Source: Streptomyces sp. WMMB303 (GTDB lineage Bacteria > Actinomycetota > Actinomycetes > Streptomycetales > Streptomycetaceae). Taken from it: a stretch of DNA of 64,000 bases. Position numbers and translations under genes: made by a program. Location of the stretch: positions 248,001 to 312,000 of the forward strand of contig NZ_JARKIN010000001.1 in the NCBI RefSeq assembly GCF_029351045.1, read 5' to 3'. Shown here piece by piece: positions 35,542-43,938 of this stretch (positions are counted from its first letter, which is position 1; each line of letters opens with the position of its first letter). Under the pieces are notes generated by a model. It did no database searches. It was not told where the DNA came from and saw only the letters and a list, made by a program, of their open reading frames with translations.

Positions 35542-36480
35542 TCAGCTCTCCTCTTCGTCCGCGTCCTCGTGCTCGTGCTCGTCCTCGTCCTCGTCCTTCC
35601 GCACGTCCGCGCCCAGGCAGTGTGCGATCTGCTCGTCCAGGCGGGCGCCGAGCCGTTCGGCGTCGCTCTCCTCGTCAGCCAGGAGGCCGAACGTCCGCTC
35701 CAGCGCGAGTTCGCCGAGGGGCCGCCAGTGCAGACCGAACTCCCGGGCCTGCAGCGGTGAGCACAGCAGCAGGTCCTGCGAGGCGAACACCTCGGCGGCC
35801 GCCTGGGTCAGCGTGGCGGCGACGGTGAGCTGCGCGGGACGCAGTCCGACCGTGTCGCGCAGCCGGACCATCGGGTCCCGGATGTGCGGGACGTCGTCCT
35901 CGGGCTGGAGCCAGACGCGGCGGGGCGGCGCCGAGCCGGTGCGCCGGGGCCGCAGTGTTTCCAGGTAGCGGCGCCGGGCGCGCGGCCGGTCGAGGCCGGC
36001 GAGCCCGAGCGGCACGCGCCAGCGCGCCTGGTCCGGCGGGACCGCCACGAGCGCGGCCCGCACCTGCTGGGAGCGGACGAGGTGGGGGCGCGCCTCCGGG
36101 TCGGCGGTGCGCAGCTCCAGGGCGATGCGGTGACCGCGGGCGGCCGCCGCGAGGCGGGCGAGGGCGGGTGCCGGGCAGGTGTCGGGGACGGCGAGGCGGA
36201 CGGGCCGGCGACGCGCTGCCGCCGCCTCGTGCTGAAGCTCCTCGGCCGCGAGCACCAGCCGCCGCGCCGCGGGGAGCAGTTCCCGTCCGAAGGGGGTCAG
36301 GCGGGTCCGTCGCGCGCTGCGCTCGAAGAGCAGTTCGTCGAAGTGCCGCTCCAGCGCGGCGACGCGACGGCTGGCGACCGACTGGGACATGCGCGCCGCG
36401 GCCGCGCCCACGGTAAAGCTGCCCCGTTCACTGACGTGCACGAACGCACGGCAGGCGCCTACAAGATCCACGCATGCCAC
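35542..36480 (-). CDS. blaA: BlaA-like LysR activator with an acidic C-terminal tail
   Basis: A LysR regulator of 312 residues: winged helix at the N-terminus (GSFTVGAAAARMSQSVASRRVAAL), effector domain after it. It is divergent from the bla gene and coupled to blaB, the arrangement of the S. cacaoi blaA-blaB/blaL locus, so it probably activates bla when beta-lactams are present. Its last 18 residues are almost only Asp/Glu/His (KDEDEDEHEHEDADEEES), encoded by a GAC/GAG triplet run prone to slippage. Start GTG 36480 or GTG 36471; the latter gives the usual MDLVGACRAF opening. Confidence 0.83.
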   Translation of the reverse strand: MACVDLVGACRAFVHVSERGSFTVGAAAARMSQSVASRRVAALERHFDELLFERSARRTRLTPFGRELLPAARRLVLAAEELQHEAAAARRRPVRLAVPDTCPAPALARLAAAARGHRIALELRTADPEARPHLVRSQQVRAALVAVPPDQARWRVPLGLAGLDRPRARRRYLETLRPRRTGSAPPRRVWLQPEDDVPHIRDPMVRLRDTVGLRPAQLTVAATLTQAAAEVFASQDLLLCSPLQAREFGLHWRPLGELALERTFGLLADEESDAERLGARLDEQIAHCLGADVRKDEDEDEHEHEDADEEES

Positions 36481-36657
36481 TGTATGCGCCTGCCGAAGCT
36501 ATGCGGATCCTGCATCAACCGGCGCGATCCGGTCTTGGACCGCATGACCGGCGCCGCGGCAGGCTGCCTCCCGCGGCGGCGCACGTGTGGCCCGCCGTAC
36601 CGGGCCCCCACCGGCCCGGGGAATCAGGTTCCGGACAGTCGGAGGTATCGACCACCC

Positions 36658-37575
36658 ATGCGCACGACCTCAGCCCGGCGCAGAACTCTCAGCGTCCTCG
36701 GTCCGCTCGCGCTCGTCCTGCCGCTGCCGGCCTGCGGCACCGACGACCGCACGGGGTCCTCCGCCGAGCCCTCGGCGACCGGGTCCGCGCGGCACGAGAC
36801 CGCCGCGGCCTTCCGGAAGCTGGAGCGCACGTACGACGCCCGGCTCGGCGTGCACGCCGTGGACACCGGCACCGGCCGGGAGATCTCCTTCCACGCGGGC
36901 GAGCGGTTCGCCTACGCCTCGACGCACAAGGCGTTCACCGCCGCCGCCATCCTGGACAAGCGCTCGCTGAGCGGTCTCGACAAGGTGATCACCTACCACA
37001 AGGAGGACCTGCTCCCCCACTCCCCCGTCACCCGCGAACACGTCGAGGAGGGGATGACGCTGCGGGCGCTGTGCGCGGCGGCCCTGAGGCACAGCGACAA
37101 CGCCGCGGACAACCTGCTGCTGCGCGAACTGGGCGGGCCCAAGGCGCTGGACGCCTTCCTCGAGACGCTCGGCGACGACGTGACCAACGTGAACCGCTAC
37201 GAACCTGAGCTGAACGAGGCGACCCCCGGCGACGACCGGGACACCACCACGCCGCGCGCCTGGACCGCCGACCTGCGCGCCGTCGCTCTCGGTGACGGCC
37301 TGAGCGGGAAGGAGCGGACCCAGCTCGACACCTGGATGCGGAACAGCCCCACCGGGAAGACTCTGATCCGGGCCGGGGTCCCCGAGAAGTGGAGTGTCTC
37401 CGACAAGAGCGGGGGCGGGCGCTACGCCACCCGCTCCGACATCGCCGTCGTCCGCCCGCCCGGCAGGGCTCCGCTCGTGGTCACCGTGATGTCCAAGCGC
37501 ACGGAGCGGGACGCCGAGTACGACGACAGGCTGGTGGCCGAGGCCGCCTCGGTGGTCGCGGACGAGCTGACCTGA
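36658..37575 (+). CDS. bla: class A beta-lactamase, lipoprotein
   Basis: A 305-residue class A serine beta-lactamase. The signal peptide ends in a lipobox (LPAC, Cys26), so the enzyme is probably membrane-anchored outside. Active-site motifs are STHK (Ser88, Lys91), SDN in LRHSDNAADN, the omega-loop glutamate in EPELNEA, and KSG in place of the commoner KTG (SDKSGGG). GGAGG lies 12 bases before the ATG, slightly far. It is divergent from blaA-blaB and ends at a strong terminator. Confidence 0.93.
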   Translation: MRTTSARRRTLSVLGPLALVLPLPACGTDDRTGSSAEPSATGSARHETAAAFRKLERTYDARLGVHAVDTGTGREISFHAGERFAYASTHKAFTAAAILDKRSLSGLDKVITYHKEDLLPHSPVTREHVEEGMTLRALCAAALRHSDNAADNLLLRELGGPKALDAFLETLGDDVTNVNRYEPELNEATPGDDRDTTTPRAWTADLRAVALGDGLSGKERTQLDTWMRNSPTGKTLIRAGVPEKWSVSDKSGGGRYATRSDIAVVRPPGRAPLVVTVMSKRTERDAEYDDRLVAEAASVVADELT

Positions 37576-37581
37576 GCACGG

Positions 37582-37619
37582 CGGGGCCCCGCGGAGAGCC
37601 GTCCCTCCGCGGGGCCCCG
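37582..37619. terminator. bidirectional terminator between bla and the symporter gene
   Basis: A perfect 15-bp stem: CGGGGCCCCGCGGAG (37582-37596) and CTCCGCGGGGCCCCG (37605-37619), loop of eight bases, between two convergent genes. Confidence 0.85.
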
Positions 37620-37636
37620 GACGGCGCCGGTGCGGC

Positions 37637-39121
37637 TCAGCGCTTCTCGGCCGACGCCTTGGCAGTCTCCGCCGCGGCGGCCCGCTCGCCTTCCCAGCAC
37701 TCGATCTCGCCGGGGAGCTCCGGCAGCCGGTCCCGGACGAACGTCGGGTCCAGGCCCTGGCGGCGCTGGGCGCGGTAGTCGTCCAGCAGCTTCCACGCGA
37801 TGGCCGACAGCGGCAGGATCGCCACCAGGTTGACCAGCGCCATACTGCCCATGAAGACGTCCGCGAGGTTCCAGACCACGTCCACCGAGCCGAGCGCGCC
37901 CGCGAACACGGCACCCAGCACCAGGATGCGGAAGCCGGGCAGCACCCAGCGGCGGCCCTTGGCGCCTGTCATGAACTGCAGGTTGGACTCGCCGTAGTAG
38001 TAGTTGCCGATCAGGGTGGAGAAGGCGAGCAGGAAGACGACCAGCGTCAGCACGTGCCCGGCCCAGCCGCCGAGGGAGTCCTCCAGAGCGGTCTGCGTCA
38101 GGTCCGCACCGCCGCGCTCGGAGAGCGAGGGGTTGGTGGTGAGGATGACGAAGGCGGTCATCGAGCAGATCAGCAGCGTGTCGAAGAAGACCCCGAGGGT
38201 CTGCACCAGCCCCTGCTTGACGGGGTGCGAGACCTCGGCCGTCGCGGCGGCGTTGGGCGCCGAGCCCAGGCCGGCCTCGTTGGAGAACATGCCGCGCCGG
38301 ATGCCCTGCTGGATCGCCGCACCGATCGCGCCGCCGGCGACCTCGCGGAAGCCGAAGGCACCACCCACGATGTCCGCGAAGACCCGCGGCACATCGGAGA
38401 TGTTGAGGATCACCACCGCGAGGCCCAGCAGCAGGTAGATCACGGCCATCACGGGGACGACGAGCTGGGTCACCGTCGCGATGCGCCGGACACCGCCGAA
38501 GATCACCAGGCCCAGCAGCACCATGACGGCGATGCCGGCGCCGGCCGCCGGGAAGTCGTCGCCGAAGGAGCCCTTGGTGACCGAGGCGATGGTGTTGGAC
38601 TGCACCGCGTTGAACACGAAGCTGAACGTCAGCGTGATGACGACCGCGAAGACCACACCCAGCCAGCGCTTGTTGAGGCCGCGCTGCATGTAGTAGGCGG
38701 GGCCGCCCCGGTAGGTGCCGGACTCGTTGCCGTCCTTGTCCCGGTTGCGCACCTTGTACAGCTGCGCGAGAGACGCCTCCACGAACGCGGACGAGGCGCC
38801 CAGCAGCGCCATCACCCACATCCAGAAGACCGCACCGGCCCCGCCGGCGGTGATGGCGGCGGCCACACCCGCGACGTTGCCGGTGCCCACCCGGGCCGCG
38901 GCGGAGATGGTGAAGGCCCCGAAGGACGACACCTGCTTGCGGCCGTCCGGCCCCGGCTGGGCCTTGTCGCCGAGCACCCGCACCATCTCGGGGAGCAGCC
39001 GCAGTTGCACCCCGCGGGACCGGAGCGTGAAGTACAGGGCGGCACCTACCACCAGGGGGATGAGGAGATAGGTCCAGAAGACGTCGTTGACGTCGAGGAT
39101 GAGGGAGTTGAGCGAATCCAC
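37637..39121 (-). CDS. alanine/glycine:sodium symporter (AGCS family)
   Basis: A 494-residue inner-membrane carrier of the AGCS family with about ten helices. Signatures include SAAARVGTGNVAGVAAAITAG, GTYRGGPAYYMQRGLNKRW and RRGMFSNEAGLGSAPNAAAT, which contain the sodium- and amino-acid-binding residues. It starts with GTG at 39121. Imports alanine or glycine with Na+ in relatives. Confidence 0.92.
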   Translation of the reverse strand: MDSLNSLILDVNDVFWTYLLIPLVVGAALYFTLRSRGVQLRLLPEMVRVLGDKAQPGPDGRKQVSSFGAFTISAAARVGTGNVAGVAAAITAGGAGAVFWMWVMALLGASSAFVEASLAQLYKVRNRDKDGNESGTYRGGPAYYMQRGLNKRWLGVVFAVVITLTFSFVFNAVQSNTIASVTKGSFGDDFPAAGAGIAVMVLLGLVIFGGVRRIATVTQLVVPVMAVIYLLLGLAVVILNISDVPRVFADIVGGAFGFREVAGGAIGAAIQQGIRRGMFSNEAGLGSAPNAAATAEVSHPVKQGLVQTLGVFFDTLLICSMTAFVILTTNPSLSERGGADLTQTALEDSLGGWAGHVLTLVVFLLAFSTLIGNYYYGESNLQFMTGAKGRRWVLPGFRILVLGAVFAGALGSVDVVWNLADVFMGSMALVNLVAILPLSAIAWKLLDDYRAQRRQGLDPTFVRDRLPELPGEIECWEGERAAAAETAKASAEKR

Positions 39122-39368
39122 GCGGCGTCCTCGGGAAGATCACGGTCGGTGCACGGGGCGCCGACCGGGGGACAAGTTCCGGAAAATCTTCCGTAGCGTA
39201 CTTGTCACCCCGGACAGCCCGCAGCGCTCGACGGTGTGCCCTGCCTCACACCCCGTGCCGGAGGGCTTGCGCACCCTCCGGCACAGCGGTATTCGAGCAT
39301 CGGCGAGAGCCGGGTCACACGGCGGGGTACGACGGGGCGCCCGGCGGGTGCGAGGTGCCGCGCCGCGT

Positions 39369-39469
39369 GCACGCACCGTCACAGTGGGGACGTCGTTCCA
39401 CGGGCCTGCCCGCTCCCGGCGCGGCCGGCCCGACGACCGGCGCCCCTGCGCGGACGCTCACCACCCGGA
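39369..39469 (-). repeat. left copy of a direct repeat: remnant of a YciI gene 3' end
   Basis: This stretch matches 48542-48645 in the same orientation; the best part (39411-39469 against 48587-48645) agrees in 56 of 59 bases. On the minus strand it reads VVSVRAGAPVVGPAAPGA, close to the end of the intact YciI protein (VVSVREWAPVVGPAAPGA). No YciI body precedes it. The remaining part of the 500-base gap 39122-39621 holds no gene I can support. Confidence 0.8.
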
Positions 39470-39621
39470 TCGATGCGACGGAAGGCACCGGCGAGCCTCG
39501 GAGGCCGACCTGGCGGGCACGGTCCAGCGGATCTTTCCTCATCCGCTTCGGCATGCTGTGTCCGCAGAGGCCGTGTGCGGGCGATCCCGTGTGGCCATTG
39601 CACCAGGACCCCGGTCCGCCT

Positions 39622-40416
39622 TCAGGACGGCGGCAGCTCAGTGTCGAGTCTGTCGGCAGGCACTTGCTCGATGCGGGTCCAGCCCCTCCAGCCCCGCTCC
39701 TCCAGGATCGCCAACAGCCGTGCGGCGTGTGGTGAGGACTCGACCATGGTCGAGTCCAGCAGGTCGACGAACTGGTCGTCGATGCCGTCGTCGGCACCCA
39801 TCTCGCCGGCCTCCACAGCCCGCATCATCAAACGCTCCATGAATGCGGCGACCTCGACGACCCGCGGATCGTCGGCCGGCCAGTCGAGTGCCCCGCTGAG
39901 AAGGCCGTAGAGCTTCACCATGTCGGGGTCGTCCAGTTCCTCGTGCTTCTTGGCGATCACGGAGTCGATGGAGTGCGGCACCTGGGCGGCGATCATGATC
40001 CAGGCGTCCCGCTCCATCTCGATGTACCGCTGCTCAACGCCGAGACCGCGCAGCCGGTCGAGGTAGCCCACGACGCTCTGCGGGAGCGCCAGGTGCTCTC
40101 CGGCGGCAAGCCTGGCGAGTCGGCTGCGGGTGTCCCGCAGCCGCCGGATCTCGGCACGCAGGGCCGTGTCGACCTCCTGGACAGCGCCGGCGAACTCCTG
40201 CGGGCCGGCGTCGAGGAGTTCCTGCACCCGAGCCAACGGCACGCCGGCGTCTGCGAGGGTCCGGATCCGGATCAGTCGCACGACCGCGGCAGCGTCGTAG
40301 TTCCGATATCCGGACCGGTCGCGCTCGGGCTCCGGCAGCAACCCGATCCGGTGGTAGTGGCGTACCGCCCGCACTGTCACCCCGGCGTACGCCGCCAGCC
40401 TGCTGATGGTGAGCAT
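39622..40416 (-). CDS. MerR-family regulator
   Basis: A 264-residue MerR protein: DNA-binding domain LAAYAGVTVRAVRHYHRIGLL near residue 7, the dimerisation helix after residue 75, and a C-terminal effector domain of about 150 residues that is helical and unlike metal-binding MerR tails (no cysteines). It lies 15 bases behind the ABC-2 permease gene on the same strand, so it was probably the last gene of an ATPase-permease-regulator operon. Confidence 0.87.
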   Translation of the reverse strand: MLTISRLAAYAGVTVRAVRHYHRIGLLPEPERDRSGYRNYDAAAVVRLIRIRTLADAGVPLARVQELLDAGPQEFAGAVQEVDTALRAEIRRLRDTRSRLARLAAGEHLALPQSVVGYLDRLRGLGVEQRYIEMERDAWIMIAAQVPHSIDSVIAKKHEELDDPDMVKLYGLLSGALDWPADDPRVVEVAAFMERLMMRAVEAGEMGADDGIDDQFVDLLDSTMVESSPHAARLLAILEERGWRGWTRIEQVPADRLDTELPPS

Positions 40417-40431
40417 GGGTCTCAGACTGTC

Positions 40432-41253
40432 TCAGGCGATCTTCCGGCGATAGGCGGCCATCGCGAAGACGTACGCCACGACGAGGATGCCGACGCACCA
40501 TGCGAGGGCGGTCCAGATGTCGTCTCCGACCGGTTGCTGGGCGAACAGGTCGCGGATCGTGTTGACGATCGATGTCACCGGCTGATGTTCGGCGAACCAG
40601 CCTACCGGGCCGGGCATCGTCTTCGTGGGCACGAACGCCGAACTGACGAACGGCAGGAAGATCAGTGGGTAGGCGAACGCGCCCGCCCCCTCGACCGACG
40701 ACGCAGAGAGCCCGGGGATCACGGCGAGCCAGGTCAGCGCCAGGGTGAACAGGAGCAGGATGGCGGCGACCGCGAGCCATGCCGACACTCCCGCCCCGGA
40801 GCGGAAGCCCATGAGCACAGCGACGCCCACGACGAGCACGAGCGCGATCAGATTGGCGACCAGAGAGGTGACGACATGAGCCCACAGCACACCCGACCGC
40901 GCGATCGGCATGGACTGAAACCGTTCGAAGAGCCCGCTCTTCACATCGACGAACAGCCGGTACGCGGTGTAGGAAATACCTGAGGCGATGGTCATCAGCA
41001 GGATGCCGGGCAGCATGTAGTTCACATACGAAACCGAGCCGGTATCGATGGCGCCGCCGAAAACGTAGACGAACATCAGCATCATGGCGACCGGTGTGAC
41101 GGCGGTTGTGATGATGGTGTCCATGCTGCGTGTGACATGGCGCAGGGTCCGCCCCGTGAGCGCGACAGAATGACTGCCCCATCGTGGTCGGTACCCGGAA
41201 ACCGAGCAAGGACGAGAGGCCGCTGCCCGATGATCTCTTCGGGGGGCACGCAT
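40432..41253 (-). CDS. ABC-2 type permease (DrrB-like) with altered N-terminus
   Basis: An inner-membrane export permease with about six helices (TAVTPVAMMLMFVYVFGG; ANLIALVLVVGVAVLMG; LAVAAILLLFTLALTWLAVI; LAWCVGILVVAYVF), belonging to the DrrB/ABC-2 class. The family part begins at SVALTGRTLRHVTRSMDT near 41170; residues before that are read from unrelated inserted DNA. The true start is therefore unclear: ATG 41253 through foreign sequence, or ATG 41124 with loss of a short segment. Its matching ATPase gene lies 6 kb away at 47276-48113, also minus strand and frameshifted, so the transporter is probably not functional. Confidence 0.7.
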   Translation of the reverse strand: MRAPRRDHRAAASRPCSVSGYRPRWGSHSVALTGRTLRHVTRSMDTIITTAVTPVAMMLMFVYVFGGAIDTGSVSYVNYMLPGILLMTIASGISYTAYRLFVDVKSGLFERFQSMPIARSGVLWAHVVTSLVANLIALVLVVGVAVLMGFRSGAGVSAWLAVAAILLLFTLALTWLAVIPGLSASSVEGAGAFAYPLIFLPFVSSAFVPTKTMPGPVGWFAEHQPVTSIVNTIRDLFAQQPVGDDIWTALAWCVGILVVAYVFAMAAYRRKIA

Positions 41254-41389
41254 ACGAGGTCACGGAGATCGACGACCGCGGATGATCCACTTGCGGAACC
41301 CCCACAACAGGGATGATCCGCAGCCGATGACCTTTGAACAATTCCGGAAGACTTTCCTTCCCTTCTACACCACATTGGACCCGAAATGA
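41169..41389 (+). pseudogene. C-terminal remnant of a calpain-like (C2) cysteine protease, frameshifted
   Basis: Frame one (41169-41285) reads PIVVGTRKPS ... LFGGHAYEVTEIDDRG and stops; shifting frame, 41282-41389 continues MIHLRNPHNRDDPQPMTFEQF to a TGA. Joined, this is the GHAY...LRNP signature around the catalytic His and Asn of calpain-type proteases. The stop overlaps the ATG of the DUF6406 gene (ATGA), so the two were a coupled pair. The 5' part is missing at the junction with the permease gene. The frameshift needs one extra base near 41282. Confidence 0.6.
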
Positions 41390-41649
41390 CTGCTCAGGAA
41401 ATCGCCCTCTCGCCCAACACACAGGCGAACCGGGACATCGGAAGCTTCAGCGTCATCCATGTCTACGCCCCGGCGGGACAGGTGCCGACGGTCAGGCTCT
41501 CCGTCGGCACCGGAGGTACGGACACGCGCCACTCCCTGGCGCCCGGCGATGTCTTCCCTGTCCGGGACCAGGAATGGAAGCTCGACCACATCGACAACCT
41601 GGATTCCCCGACAGATGACTGGACGGTGGTCCTGGCCCGTGTGAAGTAG
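41386..41649 (+). CDS. DUF6406-like protein, former partner of the calpain-like gene
   Basis: An 87-residue protein reading FSVIHVYAPAGQVPTVRLSV, PGDVFPVRDQEWKLDHI and WTVVLARV; I recognise it as DUF6406-like. It starts in an ATGA overlap with the protease remnant, so it was translated together with the protease and may be its accessory or inhibitor; that is inference. The frame itself is intact. Confidence 0.6.
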   Translation: MTAQEIALSPNTQANRDIGSFSVIHVYAPAGQVPTVRLSVGTGGTDTRHSLAPGDVFPVRDQEWKLDHIDNLDSPTDDWTVVLARVK

Positions 41650-41788
41650 GGCCGTGGGTCAAGACCCACGGTCGGGCGCCGCTCCCAATTGTCTTGCCGA
41701 GAGTATGAGCCCTAGCTTCCAAAAGGCCGGGGCGGGTTGAGGCCTACTAGGGTTGGTTCAGAGCTCCGGTGATCACGGGTGTTGCTGG

Positions 41789-41935
41789 TCAGGGCGGGTT
41801 GATGAAGCCGAGCGGGCGGGTGTGGGGCTGGTAGGAGAGGTGGCTGGCGGAGCCCGGCGGCGATGCTGTGGTGGCCCGCGCTGCGCAGAGCGTTGATCGC
41901 GAAGTTGCGCAGGGACCTGATCGGCAGCACGACAT
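41789..41935 (-). pseudogene. C-terminal fragment of a transposase
   Basis: On the minus strand, LPIRSLRNFAINALRSAGHH then (after a frame change) LSYQPHTRPLGFINPP and a stop. The LRNFAI...AGHxxIAAxLR pattern is typical of transposase ends of the IS4/ISAs1-like groups. Only about 50 residues remain and two frames are needed. The surrounding 424-base gap (41650-42073) has otherwise only the hairpin listed next. Confidence 0.45.
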
Positions 41936-42024
41936 ACCCGGTCGCCGCCCCGGGAGAGGTGGATCCCTCCAGGAGTGAACCAGCGATACCCCGTTATGAC
42001 GGGGATGCATAGTCTATCCTGAGC

Positions 42025-42059
42025 AGGCCGCCTCGGCCTCTCCGACCACGAGGCGGCCT
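42025..42059 (+). promoter_or_regulatory. hairpin immediately before the 42074 gene
   Basis: AGGCCGCCTCG (42025-42035) and CGAGGCGGCCT (42049-42059) form a perfect 11-bp stem five bases before the ribosome site GGGAGG. It may be a terminator of upstream transcription or an attenuator of the downstream gene. Confidence 0.5.
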
Positions 42060-42073
42060 CGCAGGGAGGCGTG

Positions 42074-42610
42074 ATGATTCAGATCACTCTCGGCAAGAAG
42101 AAGGACGTCGACCCGAACAGCGATCCTCTTCGGCGCTCGCAGATCGGCTGGCGCGACGGGCTGTCCGATCGGCAGCTCTACGAGATCGCCCGCGGAGTCT
42201 GGGTGATGCCCGGTGCGCGCGTCGAACGCGAGCGGTTCGCGGTCGTCAACGGAGGCGGAATCATCCGCCTGGCCATGGAGGTCGACCGGGTTGTCGACGT
42301 CCCTGGTGGGCGCCGGGCTTTCGAAGGCCGCATCCTTGGTCCTGGACATCCCGTCTATGACCACTACGTCGGCAAGCCCGCCCCGAACGGTGCCCAGCAG
42401 AATCCCATCACCTACTTCGACTCCCCCCTGGGCAACCGTGAGTGCAATTGCGGATGCGGCAAGCCCATCAGCCGGGGTGACTTCCTCCCCGGCCACGACC
42501 AGCGGGCCATCCACGAGAGGATTGCCCGCATCGGCACCGTGAAGGACTTCATCGCCTGGTTCGACCAGACTTGGAAGCCCAACGAGGACCAGCAAGGCGA
42601 TGCCGCATGA
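42074..42610 (+). CDS. unknown protein with a C-terminal cysteine/histidine cluster
   Basis: A 178-residue protein I cannot place. The first 115 residues look like a small globular domain (YEIARGVWVMPGARVERERF; FEGRILGPGHPVYDHYVG). Then NRECNCGCGKPISRGDFLPG carries three closely spaced cysteines followed by GHDQRAIHERI, probably a metal-binding knuckle. Start at ATG 42074 was chosen over GTG 42071 because GGGAGG lies four bases upstream. It is one of the few intact genes in the decaying insert, so it may have its own function, for example in nucleic-acid binding. Confidence 0.65.
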   Translation: MIQITLGKKKDVDPNSDPLRRSQIGWRDGLSDRQLYEIARGVWVMPGARVERERFAVVNGGGIIRLAMEVDRVVDVPGGRRAFEGRILGPGHPVYDHYVGKPAPNGAQQNPITYFDSPLGNRECNCGCGKPISRGDFLPGHDQRAIHERIARIGTVKDFIAWFDQTWKPNEDQQGDAA

Positions 42611-42748
42611 GGAAATGCCATCGAAGTGAGACGGAAACTGCGGGACATCCGATGAGACAGCAGCACAAACAGCAGGTCACCGCGGTCGGGGATGACAACG
42701 GCGGCCGGAACCTACACGACGCCGTACTGGACGAAGGGGAGTAGGGCC

Positions 42749-43312
42749 GTGGGAGAGATCGACGACGCCATCGAGCGTGCCGACCGGGAGGCGTTCACCA
42801 GGGACCCGCCCAAGACGCTGAGGGCCAGATCGGGTTCCTGCTCAAGCAGTTCGGCAGCGCGAAGGCCGTCGCCCAAGAGATCGGGGTCACCGCTGACTCC
42901 ATCAACCGCTACCGGCGCGGCGCCCGCAAGCACGCCCGGGCCGACGTCGCCGCGAAGATTGAAGATTGATGAGGCCGTACGGCAGCGGTGGCAGCCGCTG
43001 GTGCGCAGGCGCCAGCAGAAGCAGGCCGCCACCACCGGCGGGATCACGGTGGAGACCCGGGCCCGGTTCGGCTACACCGCGCCCGTCGGCACAACCGACG
43101 ACGGCCGCTTCCGCCGCCTGACCGTGCACCTTCCCGCGGCCTACGCGCAGCGCCTCTTCGACGCCCGCAACACGGGGGCCAGCGACCAGCAGATGCGCGG
43201 CATCATCGCCGAAGGATTCAAAGAAGTGTATTTTCAGGACGGCGGAGGACGTGCTATGGGACTGTCGGACGTGGAAATCAACGATATTGATTACCTCGAT
43301 CTGGATTATTGA
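42749..43312 (+). pseudogene. tpg: terminal protein gene of linear replicons (Tpg), inactivated by two frameshifts
   Basis: Residues MGEIDDAIERADREAFTRDP at the start and RQRWQPLVRRRQQKQAATTG ... RFGYTAPVGTTDDGRFR ... FKEVYFQDGG later are those of Tpg, the protein that caps Streptomyces telomeres. Between about 42823 and 42968 the frame is wrong: the neighbouring frame gives the expected GQIGFLLKQFGSAKAVAQEI. One base is missing near 42820-42826 and AAGATTG is tandemly duplicated at 42955-42968 (+7), restoring the frame. About 48 residues, including the helix-turn-helix, are garbled. Without these changes the product would be about 185 residues, the normal Tpg length. No intact tap gene is present upstream. 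Confidence 0.85.
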
Positions 43313-43327
43313 CTAGAAGTGAAAAGC

Positions 43328-43874
43328 ATGACCATCGACATGCCGCCCATCGACCGCAGCAAGAGCCCGTTGCCCGACGCTGACCACGATCCGGAACCCC
43401 CGGATGACCTGCTGTCCGAGCCGGTGCTCACCGAGACCATCGCCGCAGCGATGCTCCATGGCCACCCGGCGCGCGTACCGTGGCGGTGGATCCGCCGCCG
43501 GAAGGACCAGCTGATAAGCGCACAGCCCGACCACGCACCCGTCACGCCGTACACCCCGCGCCCGGGGCGCCGGCCGACCTCCTCGCCCAGCTGCGCGCCG
43601 ATACCTGGGTGCCGGCCTTCGAACACGAGTGGGCCGCCGCCCTCGAGGAATCGCGGCGCACCTTCTCCCTCGCGCCGCTGTACGAGGTCCTCCAGGACTG
43701 GCAGGGCCGGCCTCGCCTCCGCCCCGTGAAAGAGCGGGGCCAGCCGACCGCGAAGCCCTCGCCCGCGTCGTCAACCAGCTGACCCCGGAAATCCGGCAGC
43801 TTCGCCAGCAGCCCGCAGTTCCCACCGCCGTCGTGCGTATCCTGCCCACTCAGCCTCAGTCGCCCGCTGGATAG
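43328..43874 (+). pseudogene. degenerate DUF6247-like gene
   Basis: Coherent protein sequence continues through three frames: DLLSEPVLTETIAAAMLHGH in the first, PADLLAQLRADTWVPAFEHE and WAAALEESRRTFSLAPLYEV in the second (from about 43560), and ADREALARVVNQLTPEIRQL in the third (from about 43740). The middle resembles DUF6247 (acidic, E-WxAAL-E-A..TL-L.PL). At least two frameshifts inactivate it. It lies just behind the tpg pseudogene. Confidence 0.5.
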
Positions 43875-43938
43875 GCAAGGGATCAGGGCGTCCCGTTGCT
43901 ATCGTTGCGGCGCTGACGAAGCGGCACAGGGGGCGCAG

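Noticed and set aside
35562..35600. Tandem triplet repeat read as a mobile or CRISPR-like repeat
   Set aside because: It is just the coding run for the acidic BlaA tail, with no spacers.
42652..42744. Short frame ending in LHDAVLDEGE directly before tpg as the end of tap
   Set aside because: Position fits, but 30 residues give no recognisable Tap similarity.
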